From Acetobacter fallax (lineage in GTDB: Bacteria > Pseudomonadota > Alphaproteobacteria > Acetobacterales > Acetobacteraceae), in NCBI RefSeq assembly GCF_011516735.1, contig NZ_WOSX01000036.1, positions 1-33,136 of the forward strand: DNA of 33,136 nucleotides, given 5' to 3'. The position numbers and the translations under genes were made by a program. The stretch's first letter is position 1; every line of letters starts with the position of its first letter. The notes beneath the pieces were generated by a model. It did not search any database and was not told where the DNA came from. It was given only the letters and a program-made list of their open reading frames with translations. Below are positions 9,117-17,016 of this stretch, piece by piece.

Positions 9117-9707
9117 GTGCCGAACCAGCCCTGGCCGCCGGGAGACCTCGCCTCCCGGCAACCCCGCTGGCGCATTCTGCCCGCGGGCCATCCCCTGCAT
9201 CGTTTTCACTCCCGCGCTCATGATCCGATTTATTTCGACCGTTCGCGCTCCGGGCGTCTCAACGCGCCGGACGGCTCTCATGGCGTTCTGTACACGGCGG
9301 AACAGCAGGCCGGCGCGTTCGCGGAGACGTTCCTGCGCGCGCCAGGCCGCACGCTGCTGCCGATCAATCTCATCGCCGCCAAGGCCTGCACCATACTGAG
9401 CGCCAATCGGGAACTGCGGCTGGTGGAGCTGCATGGCCCCGGACTGGCTGTGCTCGGCGCCACGGCGGAGGTCACATCATCCGGCCTGCCGTACGATCTG
9501 CCACACGCCTGGTCGAAAGCCGTTCACGACGCATGGTCCGATGCCGACGGCATCAGCTACCGCGCCCGCCATGACAACGATCAGATCTGTTTCGCCCTTT
9601 TCGACCGGACGGAGAGCGCGATTGCGATCGCCTCCCAGAGCGACAATCTCGATGCGGACTGGTTCTATGAACTGATGGAGATCTATGGCGTGGGACTGAC
9701 GAACTGA
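9117..9707 (+). CDS. RES-domain toxin (NAD+ phosphorylase family)
   Basis: This 196-residue protein carries a RES domain: the Arg of LHRFHS near the N-terminus, the YTAEQQAGAFAETFLR helix with the Glu, and a following Ser-containing strand region. RES toxins degrade NAD+ when not bound by their partner antitoxin. GTG 9117 was chosen because it lies 4 nt after the antitoxin stop, giving tight coupling; the frame extends further upstream but overlaps the antitoxin. The pair lies between the relaxase and coupling-protein genes and would act as a stabilisation module for the element. It converges with the relaxase gene, whose end is 11 bp away. Confidence 0.88.
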   Translation: MPNQPWPPGDLASRQPRWRILPAGHPLHRFHSRAHDPIYFDRSRSGRLNAPDGSHGVLYTAEQQAGAFAETFLRAPGRTLLPINLIAAKACTILSANRELRLVELHGPGLAVLGATAEVTSSGLPYDLPHAWSKAVHDAWSDADGISYRARHDNDQICFALFDRTESAIAIASQSDNLDADWFYELMEIYGVGLTN

Positions 9708-9718
9708 CCGGCAAGGTT

Positions 9719-11473
9719 TCAAATCCCGAGTCCCCGCTTCCGTCCGAAAGTCCAGTCCACCGCTCCACCCGGCGACAGGGTGCCGGAAACCTGCCGTCCG
9801 AGCTTCTGCTCCAGCGCCGGGCGCCACGGCACGAGCTGGAACCCCAGCCCATCGTCGACCATCGCAAACCGACCCGAGGACAGGTTGACCCGCTGGCGAT
9901 AAACCCCCGAGACAATCTCGTCTTCCTTCGCGGGCCGGTGTTGCAGACCAGTCTGCGCCGCCAATCTGGCGGCCGCCTGATCGAGATCACGCTGGCGCAG
10001 GGTGCCGAGCAGGTCGGGTGCGAACACCACGCGCTCGCCCTGCCGCCGGGCCAGCCCCTCGGAGGCGAGATGATCGATCCGCTGCGCCCTCGCCTCGCGG
10101 ACCTCGGCCCCGAAGCCCGCATTGGCCAGCGCCGAATCTTTGGCGAGCAACTGGCGATCGAGCCAGGTCGCGCCGGGCGCCGTCACCTGCTCGGCCAGCG
10201 TGAAATCCGAGCGCGTGGCGAGCGACAGGCGCTGCGTGCCCTTGGCATCCTCCCAGGTGCGGGTCTCGACGATCGCGCCCGGCTTCGCATCGCCGGTCAG
10301 ATCCAGATCGGGGAAGCGGAGATGATGCGTGCGCCCGTCGGTGCCGGCGATCACCGCGTAGCCCGAACCCTTCAGTTCGTCGTCTAGCCCGCGCTCGACC
10401 AGCCGGCCAACGATCGGATCGGCCAGCTTCTCACCGTGGATCGCGAAACCCGCGATGTCGGGCTCTGTCCCACCGCCGGACATGGCGCGGTGCATGGTTT
10501 TGATGATGTCGCCCCGGATGGAAAGATCGCGCAGCGTCGCCTCCAGCCCCGGCTTGAGGGTCCAGCGGGCCACCCCGACCGGTTCGGCAAGACCAAGCCC
10601 TTCCAGCTTGCTCGCCCGGCCCACCAGCAGGCGGCGCAGTTCCGGGTCTTCAGCACCCGCGCCCGGTCGCAGATCGACGATGCCGCCGCGCTCGTCGTTG
10701 ATGTCCTGCAACGCGCGATCGAGACTGGTCCAGCGGTCAGCGCCGATCTCGGTTTCCAGCGCGGTGCGGATTTCCTGTTCACTGCGCGGGCCAAGTTCCA
10801 ACGTCACCCGTTCGGCGGCGCGGTCGCGCAGGCCCTGGCTGATATAAGCGCGGCTGATGACCAGATCCTTGCCGTCGTCGGCCACGCCGCGCACCAGGAT
10901 GTGGACATGCGGATTGTCAGTGTTCCAGTGATCCACCCCGACCCAGTCCAGCTTGGTGCCGAGGTCGCGCTCCATGTCCTGCATCAACTCCCGCGCGAAG
11001 CCCCGCAGATCCTCCATCCGTGCTGCGTCCTCGGGCGAGACGATGAAGCGAAAATGGTGACGGTCGTCTTCGCAGCGTTCCGCGAAGGCCTTGCTGTCCG
11101 CCTCATCAGACCCGACATCGAACAGATGGGCCCTGGCCCCGTCGCGAGTGACGCCCTCGCGCCTGAGATAGGCGATGTGCCGGGCGAGTGGTGCTGACCG
11201 AAACCGCGCACCCTGCTGGCGGACGACCCGCGCCTTGACCACGACCCGACGGGCATTGCTGCGCAACCGCATGGAGAGTGCCGCACGCCGGCCGCGCCCG
11301 AAACGGGAACCGCCACCGCCTCCCCTGCCCTTCGCTCCTAACCGGGTGCCGGTATGACCGGCCTTCTTCGCGGCCCGCATGACCTCACCGACGAAGGATT
11401 TCGGTCGTGCGCCCTGATTGCCATGCTGGATGCGTCCGGGCCGGACAGTCAGGCCATCATCGCGCGTCGGCAT
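9719..11473 (-). CDS. DUF3363 / VirD2-like relaxase (mobilisation nuclease)
   Basis: This 584-residue protein would nick the plasmid at oriT and stay attached to the transferred strand. The relaxase histidine cluster is clear: VDHWNTDNPHVHILVRG gives His182, His189 and His191, and HHFRF (139-143) precedes it. The basic glycine-rich N-terminus (GAKGRGGGGG, 47-55) and the long C-terminal DUF3363 region are typical of this alphaproteobacterial class. The start is ATG 11473 (MPTRDDG); a longer upstream frame has no site. The 246 bp between this gene and the transglycosylase gene hold no gene; an oriT would be expected near there, but I could not identify a nic site. Confidence 0.92.
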   Translation of the reverse strand: MPTRDDGLTVRPGRIQHGNQGARPKSFVGEVMRAAKKAGHTGTRLGAKGRGGGGGSRFGRGRRAALSMRLRSNARRVVVKARVVRQQGARFRSAPLARHIAYLRREGVTRDGARAHLFDVGSDEADSKAFAERCEDDRHHFRFIVSPEDAARMEDLRGFARELMQDMERDLGTKLDWVGVDHWNTDNPHVHILVRGVADDGKDLVISRAYISQGLRDRAAERVTLELGPRSEQEIRTALETEIGADRWTSLDRALQDINDERGGIVDLRPGAGAEDPELRRLLVGRASKLEGLGLAEPVGVARWTLKPGLEATLRDLSIRGDIIKTMHRAMSGGGTEPDIAGFAIHGEKLADPIVGRLVERGLDDELKGSGYAVIAGTDGRTHHLRFPDLDLTGDAKPGAIVETRTWEDAKGTQRLSLATRSDFTLAEQVTAPGATWLDRQLLAKDSALANAGFGAEVREARAQRIDHLASEGLARRQGERVVFAPDLLGTLRQRDLDQAAARLAAQTGLQHRPAKEDEIVSGVYRQRVNLSSGRFAMVDDGLGFQLVPWRPALEQKLGRQVSGTLSPGGAVDWTFGRKRGLGI

Positions 11474-11719
11474 GGCCCGCTCTCCGCTTCGATGCGCGCC
11501 TGACCGCGCCCGGATCGTTGAAAACATGAGGAAAAATGCACGGACAGCCGCAGGCGGTGCGCGGTGAGAGGACAAATTCCCCAATCAAACCAACCACATG
11601 CAGCCCCGCACGGGCGCTGCTTTTACCTTGCCGTCCTTCCCTCCGTTGCCAGCCTCCCCCCAGCGCCCCCTCCCAAAGGCACCCATGGCCCGCCAACGCC
11701 CGATGGACCGGAACGGGGG

Positions 11720-12424
11720 TCATCGACGTGCTTCCCCATGCCCTGAGGCGATGAACAGCCCGACCGACTGCGGTGCGAGTGCCGTCCAGTCTGTCGGGCG
11801 AGCGTCATCGGCATGCACCGGATCATGCGCGCTCTCGCCATGCCGAGGGGCATTTCCTGTGCGCAGGAATGACGCCGGAAAGAGTGAAGATCTCTGCCAG
11901 GACGGTGTCTCCGAAGCACCGATCACGATGTCATCGGCAGGCGGAAGAGCCAGCCGCGCGCTGACCGATGCAACGTAATCCCGCGTCTCGGCAGGCAGTG
12001 GTCGGCCGGTTGCGAGATGCTCGTCATAGCGCGCGGGACCGGCATTATAAGCAGCCAGAAATCCGGCTTCGCCATAGCGATCCCGCATCCAGCGCAGATA
12101 GGTCGCACCAGCCAGAATGTTGTCACGCGGGTCGAACGGATCGTCGCCGAGGCCGAGCGACGTACGCAGGCTGGCCCATGTTCCGGGCATCACCTGCATG
12201 AGCCCCATCGCACCCGCCGACGACACGGCATGCGCATCGCCCCTGCTCTCCGCGTGCAGCACGGCAGCAATCCATGAGGCCGGAATCTGCGCGCGCGTGG
12301 CGGCTTCCGCGATCATGTCGGCGTAGGGATCGGCAACCGCATTATGCGTCGGCACCGTCAATGAAACGACGGCCGGAAGCACGACACCGAGCAGACGGAG
12401 CGCCGCCTTACCGCCGGTCATCAC
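11720..12424 (-). CDS. Lytic transglycosylase (SLT domain, VirB1/TrbN-like)
   Basis: This 234-residue exported protein has a signal peptide (about 1-31, ending AVADP) and an SLT domain (about 35-160). Catalytic Glu59 lies in AAVLHAESRG, followed by AGAMGLMQVMPGTW and AAYNAGPARY, the standard SLT motifs. It would cut peptidoglycan locally to let the transfer apparatus pass. Its start overlaps the end of the DUF736 gene by 17 bp, so it is the last gene of the long coupled operon beginning at 16710. The C-terminal 60 residues are not conserved-looking. Confidence 0.92.
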   Translation of the reverse strand: MMTGGKAALRLLGVVLPAVVSLTVPTHNAVADPYADMIAEAATRAQIPASWIAAVLHAESRGDAHAVSSAGAMGLMQVMPGTWASLRTSLGLGDDPFDPRDNILAGATYLRWMRDRYGEAGFLAAYNAGPARYDEHLATGRPLPAETRDYVASVSARLALPPADDIVIGASETPSWQRSSLFPASFLRTGNAPRHGESAHDPVHADDARPTDWTALAPQSVGLFIASGHGEARR

Positions 12425-12746
12425 GCTTCACCGGGCGGCTCCAGACCAGATGGAAGGCACGCCCCTGACGATCGGACTGGAACAGATTGGCGCGGATCGG
12501 CTGCGCCAGCATGGGGTCGTCGAGAACCAGCGAGAGATAGGTGCCCGCCTTCTCGCCGGTGCGTTTCCAGGCCGCGCCGACCTCTGGTCCGGCATCGGCG
12601 TCACCGAGATGGACGCGATAATCGGGCGCATGCTCGGCGTCCGACGATGTCGCCGGCACGATCGTTAGTTCGACGTCGAGGGCGAGCGTGCGCAGCCGAC
12701 CGGCGAAGCCGTCAGCCGTGCGTGTAAAAGTTCCGATCTGGGCCAT
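12408..12746 (-). CDS. DUF736 family protein
   Basis: This 112-residue protein has the DUF736 signature: MAQIGTFTRTADGFAGRLRTL at the start, a GAAWKRTGEKAGTYLSLVLDDP core and a FHLVWSRP end. DUF736 genes are almost always on alphaproteobacterial conjugative plasmids and integrative elements, with no established function. It starts one base after the traF stop and overlaps the transglycosylase start. A second, diverged copy is at 19287-19616. Confidence 0.9.
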   Translation of the reverse strand: MAQIGTFTRTADGFAGRLRTLALDVELTIVPATSSDAEHAPDYRVHLGDADAGPEVGAAWKRTGEKAGTYLSLVLDDPMLAQPIRANLFQSDRQGRAFHLVWSRPVKRDDRR

Positions 12747-12747
12747 G

Positions 12748-13290
12748 TCAGCCTCGTTTCTGCTTGGGGGTGGGAGACATCGGTGACGGCACGAGCCACA
12801 GCGGCTGCGCGCGGCCGAGCACCGCAGCGACCGGCAGGATGCCGAAATAGCGTCCATCGAGACTGGTCGGGACCGCTGCGTTCATGACGAAGATTTGCCC
12901 GGGCAGGACGTGTCGGCAGCCTTGCCAGACCGGCAGCGGACGGCCACGATGGTCGCGGGCGAGTGCCTCGCCGAACACCGCGCCATCGACCGTGACGGCA
13001 GCACCAATGCGGCAGACCCGTTGTCCCGGCAGTGCCGCAACTGGTTTGAGCAGCGGCACGCCGAGCGGCAGATAGCCACCGCGCGCCAGCGTCGCGGCGA
13101 TGTCGGCCGGGGGCCTGATCGCGATCAGGTCGCCGACATGCAATGAACGCTCTGATTGCAGGCGATACAGCCCGACCGGCGTGCTGGCGGTGGCGTTCCA
13201 GATCAGCCGGGGCGCCGGATGGATCACCACTGACGTACCAGCACCGAGGATTGCGAAATACGTGGCGAAGAACCAGCCGAAGCGCGTCAT
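12748..13290 (-). CDS. traF: TraF-like S26 family signal peptidase
   Basis: This 180-residue inner-membrane serine peptidase has an N-terminal membrane segment (about 4-24). Ser36 in NATASTPVGLYR and Lys82 in LLKPVAALPGQ form the S26 Ser/Lys pair. TraF of RP4-type systems matures and cyclises the TrbC pilin. No trbC is present in the window, so its substrate is either encoded elsewhere or lost. ATG 13290 overlaps the DUF2840 stop by 4 bp (ATGA), so translation is coupled. Confidence 0.92.
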   Translation of the reverse strand: MTRFGWFFATYFAILGAGTSVVIHPAPRLIWNATASTPVGLYRLQSERSLHVGDLIAIRPPADIAATLARGGYLPLGVPLLKPVAALPGQRVCRIGAAVTVDGAVFGEALARDHRGRPLPVWQGCRHVLPGQIFVMNAAVPTSLDGRYFGILPVAAVLGRAQPLWLVPSPMSPTPKQKRG

Positions 13291-13751
13291 GACACCGCCC
13301 TCCGGCGGAGCCAGGCGTGGTGGCGGTCGCGCGTGTAGGGACGTGGTGTCTGCCCGGCGAGCATCCGGTTGTGCAGGTGCCGCCAATGCTCGGGCGCGAC
13401 ATCGACGGGGTCGATGCCTATGGCTTCGATACGATCGACAGCTTCGAGCACCAGCCTTACCTTCGGCCAGCCGCTCTGGCGCAGCAGGCTCTCGCCACCG
13501 GGGCGCACAAACGGCACCGTCTGATACGGCTCGCCGGGACGGGTGACGCGCACGATGTCGATGCAGGACACCACCGTGCCGTAATCGTTCGCCGCCCAGC
13601 GCAGGAAGGCGAACACGGTGTTCGGCGGAAAGCTCAGTATCCGTCGGCGACGATCGAGAATCTGCTCATGGGCGACAGGACCGAAGCGGATCCAGTGCTC
13701 GATGCGCTTCTCGATCCAGGTCAGTTCGACATGAGCGAGGGTGTCGGTCAT
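13287..13751 (-). CDS. DUF2840 domain protein
   Basis: This 154-residue protein matches the DUF2840 family, which is found next to traF and parA on alphaproteobacterial plasmids: LTWIEKRIEHWIRFG near the start, FAFLRWAANDYGT in the middle and PEHWRHLHNRMLAG near the end. No catalytic motif is visible and no function is established. It overlaps both neighbours by 4 bp. The strict genetic coupling with traF suggests a role in DNA transfer or its control. Confidence 0.88.
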   Translation of the reverse strand: MTDTLAHVELTWIEKRIEHWIRFGPVAHEQILDRRRRILSFPPNTVFAFLRWAANDYGTVVSCIDIVRVTRPGEPYQTVPFVRPGGESLLRQSGWPKVRLVLEAVDRIEAIGIDPVDVAPEHWRHLHNRMLAGQTPRPYTRDRHHAWLRRRAVS

Positions 13752-13990
13752 GGCACATCTCCAGAAGTATCGAGGAACTCGCGGGCCAGCAGCGCGCGCA
13801 GCATGTCGGCGACCGTGATGCCGCGCTGGAACGCCGCGACCTTGAGGCGGGCACGCAGCGCCGGCGTGACGTCGATGGTCAGCCGGGCGGTGAAACGGTT
13901 GGGGGTCGCAGGCTTCTCCGGTGCCCTGACCCAGCGTTCAGGATCGGCGGGACGCGCGGCGAAACCGGGCGGCGTGCGACGTTCCGTCAT
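13748..13990 (-). CDS. Ribbon-helix-helix partition-type DNA-binding protein
   Basis: This 80-residue protein has a disordered, proline-rich N-terminus and a C-terminal RHH fold (FTARLTIDVTPALRARLKVAAFQRGITVADMLRALL). Small RHH proteins in this position, near ParA, often act as the centromere-binding partner (ParB/ParG-like). No obvious ParB of the large type is present, so this is the best candidate partner for ParA although the methyltransferase gene lies between them. It overlaps both neighbours by 4 bp. Confidence 0.82.
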   Translation of the reverse strand: MTERRTPPGFAARPADPERWVRAPEKPATPNRFTARLTIDVTPALRARLKVAAFQRGITVADMLRALLAREFLDTSGDVP

Positions 13991-14730
13991 GGCGCAATCC
14001 CCTCGCCGAGCGGCAGCACGGAGGCGATGCGATCGCGCGCCTTCTGCGCCATGACAGGATCGATCTCGCAGCCGACATAGCGCCGGCCAGCCAATCGGCA
14101 GGCGACACCGGCCGCACCCGATCCGGCGAACCAGTCACCGACCAGCCCGCCCGGTGGGCAGCTCGTACGGATCAGGATATCCAGCAGGGCCACCGGCTTC
14201 TCGGTGGGATGGATGGCACGGCCATGCGTATTGCGGACCGGAATCACGGAACGCATCAGGCGCGGGCCGCCATCCTCGCTGACGTAATGGCCGGCATCGA
14301 TCTGGCCCATATGCGGCGGCCGATGTTTCCGCCGCACTGTGCGCGCCCGCGCGTCGGGCGTGGTCGGGACCGCGTTGTAGACGGCACGCCAGGGCGTATC
14401 GTCGCGATAGAACTGGACGATCAGTTCATGCACGCGGCGGAAACGGTCGGCATGGAAGCTGGAGCCGTTCTGCTTCTCCCAGACCAGTTCCTGGGCATAT
14501 TTCCAGCCCGCGTTCCGGAATGCCGCGTTGGATGCGAGAAAGCTCCGCAGCGAACCGAACACCCAGAGCGAGCCGCTGGGTTTCAGGGCGGCGAGTGCCT
14601 TGCCGGGCCAATCCGCTACGCGCCGGTCCCATGCGAGCGATGTATCGCCATAGGGGGGATCGACCAGGATCATGTCATAGGGGCCGTGCCAGGGCATCAG
14701 GAGCGCGCTGTCGCCGGTCAGGAGGGTCAT
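13987..14730 (-). CDS. DNA adenine/cytosine N-methyltransferase (DPPY type)
   Basis: This 247-residue methyltransferase carries the catalytic DPPY motif at 24-27 and the S-adenosylmethionine-binding FAGSG loop near the C-terminus, the order of beta-class N6-adenine/N4-cytosine enzymes. HPTEKPVALLDILI precedes the SAM loop as expected. No restriction endonuclease lies nearby, so it is an orphan enzyme, perhaps protecting the plasmid from host restriction or marking origin sites. It is coupled to parA and the RHH gene by 4-bp overlaps. The recognition sequence is unknown. Confidence 0.92.
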   Translation of the reverse strand: MTLLTGDSALLMPWHGPYDMILVDPPYGDTSLAWDRRVADWPGKALAALKPSGSLWVFGSLRSFLASNAAFRNAGWKYAQELVWEKQNGSSFHADRFRRVHELIVQFYRDDTPWRAVYNAVPTTPDARARTVRRKHRPPHMGQIDAGHYVSEDGGPRLMRSVIPVRNTHGRAIHPTEKPVALLDILIRTSCPPGGLVGDWFAGSGAAGVACRLAGRRYVGCEIDPVMAQKARDRIASVLPLGEGIAP

Positions 14731-15365
14731 GGCACCAGCCCCCCGATCTCGGCCGTCAGGGCGGCGATTTCGCGGGCGGCAATCCCGTGCGGGCGCAGGT
14801 CGCAGACCAGGCGGCCGGTGCGCGCGGCGTCGGCGAAAGCAACCCGCTGGCCGATCCGCGCCGCTAGAGCGGCAGGCTCATGCCCCATCAGCGCCAGCCG
14901 GGTTTCGCGGGCGATGACCGTGCGCGCGGCGCAGCGGTTGAGCACGAAGCGGGCCAGCAGGCCGGGACGGAAGAAGCGCGCGTCCTCCAGCAGCCGCAGC
15001 ATCTCGGCCGAAGCCCATCCGTCGAACGGCGAAGGCTGCGCGGGAATCAGCACCAGGTCGGCAGCCAGCAGAGCGGAGCGCAATAATGCCGCCACCCGAG
15101 GCGGACCGTCGATGACGACGTGATCCACCCCCTGAGCTAGTTGGGGCGCCTCGTGGTGGAGTGTGTCGCGTGCCAGCCCGATCACGCCGAACAGCCGGGG
15201 CAGTCCTTCCCGCGCGCGCTGCGCCGACCAGTCCAGCGCCGAACCCTGCGGATCGGCGTCGATGACCGTCACGCGCTGGCCTTCCCGAGCCCATTGGCCG
15301 GCGAGATGCAGCGCCAGAGTCGTCTTGCCGACGCCGCCCTTCTGGTTGAGGAAAGCCACGATCAT
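14727..15365 (-). CDS. parA: ParA family partition ATPase
   Basis: This 212-residue ATPase has the deviant Walker A KGGVGKTT (9-16), a VIDADPQGSALDW segment and the Walker B VVIDGPP. It would form an ATP-dependent pattern on the nucleoid and segregate plasmid copies through its DNA-bound partner, probably the RHH protein at 13748-13990. ATG 15365 was chosen because it overlaps the repA stop (ATGA) and places the P-loop at the N-terminus; an upstream ATG at 15389 would add eight residues. Lacking an N-terminal HTH, it is of the short ParA (type Ib) kind. Confidence 0.94.
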   Translation of the reverse strand: MIVAFLNQKGGVGKTTLALHLAGQWAREGQRVTVIDADPQGSALDWSAQRAREGLPRLFGVIGLARDTLHHEAPQLAQGVDHVVIDGPPRVAALLRSALLAADLVLIPAQPSPFDGWASAEMLRLLEDARFFRPGLLARFVLNRCAARTVIARETRLALMGHEPAALAARIGQRVAFADAARTGRLVCDLRPHGIAAREIAALTAEIGGLVP

Positions 15366-16417
15366 GGCCCCTCTCCGGGGGTTTTCCACGGATCGGCAGG
15401 GGGGCCAACATCCTTAAAGTTAGACTCTTTTAAGTTAGAATCTAAGTTAAGGGCGTCGTAACCAATTGATTCAATGTCATGATTCGGCGTTTTCCGCAAA
15501 CGATAGCACGGATGCCGTGGCAGTGATGGCACGGATAAATCCACAACTGATAGCACGGATGAACTCACAGCTTGTCCACAGACGCCTGTGGATAATTTGA
15601 CAGGTGCAAAGGCCAGCGTGTCATTGCCGTTGCGGTCGGGACGCACCGACAGCCGATAGCCGGCAAAGGGCTGCCGCTTCGCCATGTCGCGCAGTTCGAA
15701 GGCAAAGCGCCGATACGGGGAAAGGCTGGCAGATTTTTCGTAGAGATGGCGCAGGCCGAAGGCCCAGCCCGCACGCTGGCGACCGCCATGCTTGCGCACG
15801 ATGCGATAGAGCCAGCGCTCCAGACCGCCGGTGAGGCCAAAATAGACCGGGTCGATGGTCAGCACGAGGGCGTCATCAAGAACCGCCTGGTAGAACCAGT
15901 CCGGCAGGATCAGTTCGATCACGCGGGTGCGCCCTTCCCGCGCGGTGTGCCGCTTCCATTCGTTGACCCAGGAGAACCGGTGCAGTTGTCCCTTCCCGGT
16001 CTGCCGGAGCGAGGTCTTGACCGTGGTGGATTGCAGCCGGTCGAAGGCTGCTTCCAGCCGCTCATAGTCCCGCGCGCTGTCGCCCCGGCCGATGAAGGTC
16101 AGGATCTCGCGCGGGCTGGCCACCATCAGCCGCGACGTGCGCCGACCGGCGTCGCGCGCGGCAACGAGGTGACTGGCGGCCCAGATCAGCACGTCAGCGT
16201 CCCAGATCGTGGCCATGCCATGTCCGGCGGACGCCTCGACCCGAATGGTGACGTCCGGGGTCCGATAATCGATCGGGACCATGCGGGGGGATTTGGCGAG
16301 GCTGAAGAACGGGAACGCCATCAGATCCTGGGCATCACGAGGCGCGAAATCTCCCGCAATGGCATGGAAGAGTTCCAGTTGCTCGCGCTCGGAGCGCGTT
16401 CTGCCCGTCGGGGACAT
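15362..16417 (-). CDS. repA: Replication initiator protein A (RPA family)
   Basis: This 351-residue plasmid replication initiator is recognised by DLMAFPFFSLAKSPR, YRTPDVTIRVEASAGHGMATIWDADVLIW and RYRRFAFELRDMAKR-like stretches. The last 80 residues are low-conservation, and their DNA holds iteron-like repeats, DnaA boxes and AT-rich repeats (15414-15595), so an origin may be nested in the gene. It follows the HTH gene with a shared base (TGATG) and overlaps parA by 4 bp. Together these form the replication-partition start of the operon. Confidence 0.9.
   Translation of the reverse strand: MSPTGRTRSEREQLELFHAIAGDFAPRDAQDLMAFPFFSLAKSPRMVPIDYRTPDVTIRVEASAGHGMATIWDADVLIWAASHLVAARDAGRRTSRLMVASPREILTFIGRGDSARDYERLEAAFDRLQSTTVKTSLRQTGKGQLHRFSWVNEWKRHTAREGRTRVIELILPDWFYQAVLDDALVLTIDPVYFGLTGGLERWLYRIVRKHGGRQRAGWAFGLRHLYEKSASLSPYRRFAFELRDMAKRQPFAGYRLSVRPDRNGNDTLAFAPVKLSTGVCGQAVSSSVLSVVDLSVPSLPRHPCYRLRKTPNHDIESIGYDALNLDSNLKESNFKDVGPPADPWKTPGEGP
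15414..15451. repeat. AT-rich direct repeats (possible unwinding element)
   Basis: Two 14-bp near-identical units, TTAAAGTTAGACTC (15414-15427) and TTTAAGTTAGAATC (15429-15442), are followed by a partial third, TAAGTTAAG (15443-15451). The shared AAGTTAGA octamers are 15 bp apart. The stretch is far more AT-rich than its surroundings and lies within repA codons. Repeated AT-rich units next to iterons are typical of plasmid origins; the unwinding role is inferred. Confidence 0.6.
15502..15560. repeat. Three iteron-like repeats
   Basis: GATRGCACGGAT occurs three times, at 15502-15513, 15525-15536 and 15549-15560, with spacings of 23 and 24 bp, about two helical turns. Only one base differs (copy 2). 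They lie inside the 3' part of repA. Regular spacing and proximity to DnaA boxes suggest RepA binding sites in an origin. Confidence 0.72.
15572..15595. promoter_or_regulatory. Pair of DnaA boxes in inverted orientation
   Basis: TTGTCCACA (15572-15580) and the reverse complement of consensus TTATCCACA (TGTGGATAA, 15587-15595) face each other across 6 nt. The second matches the consensus exactly; the first differs at one base. They sit 11 bp from the third iteron, supporting an origin here. Confidence 0.7.
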
Positions 16418-16710
16418 CAGCGCCGGCTCCCACGTGAGGCCGCCGGCGTCGGCGGGATCAGCGGGCTTTGCCGCGCGGCGGCGGACACGGTGCCGGCGGT
16501 GGTGTCTGATGTGTGGGCACGTGCTCCGCTCTCGACCCAGGCCTGCAACTCATCGACCCGATAGACCACGCGGCCGCCGAGCTTCGAGTAGCGCGGACCG
16601 GTGCCGTAGATCCGGTGTTTTTCCAGGGTGCGAATGGACAGTCCGACGAAGCGCGAGGCGTCGGGCGTGCGCAGATAGCGCGGCGGCAGATCGCTGTAAT
16701 TGGCGGACAT
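16417..16710 (-). CDS. AlpA/excisionase-like helix-turn-helix protein
   Basis: This 97-residue protein has a MerR/AlpA-type winged HTH (RYLRTPDASRFVGLSIRTLEKHRIYGTGP and VVYRVDELQAWVES). Such proteins regularly precede RPA-type repA genes and probably regulate replication. The C-terminus is disordered. The start at 16710 follows GGAG at proper spacing. It is the first gene of the coupled operon and its stop shares a base with the repA start. The leader upstream contains tandem and inverted repeats it might bind. Confidence 0.85.
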   Translation of the reverse strand: MSANYSDLPPRYLRTPDASRFVGLSIRTLEKHRIYGTGPRYSKLGGRVVYRVDELQAWVESGARAHTSDTTAGTVSAAARQSPLIPPTPAASRGSRR

Positions 16711-16796
16711 GAGGAAGCTCCGTGATCGCTGGCAGAGGCCGCGGGACAGGTGCGGCCAGCAGGGATCAGCGTGGCGGAGCGGGCGTATTCGAAACT

Positions 16797-16830
16797 AGGA
16801 CCGATCTCGCCGGGGGGTGAGATCGGTCCT
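16797..16830. repeat. Perfect 12-bp inverted repeat in the repA-operon leader
   Basis: The arms 16797-16808 and 16819-16830 are exact reverse complements around a 10-nt G-rich loop. No T-run follows on the - strand, so it looks like an operator or RNA structure rather than a terminator. It lies about 90 bp before the HTH gene start and may take part in copy-number control. Confidence 0.65.
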
Positions 16831-16881
16831 GGACAAGTCGAAAAAAATGGCGGTGTCGGCTATGACCGTCCACCGCCTTGC

Positions 16882-16898
16882 ATGAACATCAATGAACA
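16882..16898. promoter_or_regulatory. Tandem ATGAACA repeats, 10 bp apart
   Basis: ATGAACA at 16882-16888 and 16892-16898 repeat with one-turn phasing, upstream of the HTH-repA operon. A protein binding the same helix face could be a regulator; which one is unknown. Confidence 0.45.
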
Positions 16899-16996
16899 CT
16901 TCGTTATATAACTGCCAGTCTCGCGATGGCCCGCGTTACGTGATGTCGCGACGGGCGTCCGGAGCTCGCCCGGCGTACGGCATCATGAAAATCAGA

Positions 16997-17016
16997 GAAG
17001 GCGCCCTGGCGCCTTC
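16997..17016. repeat. 9-bp GC-rich hairpin
   Basis: GAAGGCGCC and GGCGCCTTC (16997-17005, 17008-17016) are separated by 2 nt, between the DUF2285 gene end and the HTH-repA leader. It could terminate the - strand DUF2285 transcript, although no T-run follows. Confidence 0.5.

Noticed and set aside
11474..11719. Possible oriT upstream of the relaxase
   Set aside because: The location is right, but I found no convincing nic motif with a flanking inverted repeat, so no site is annotated.
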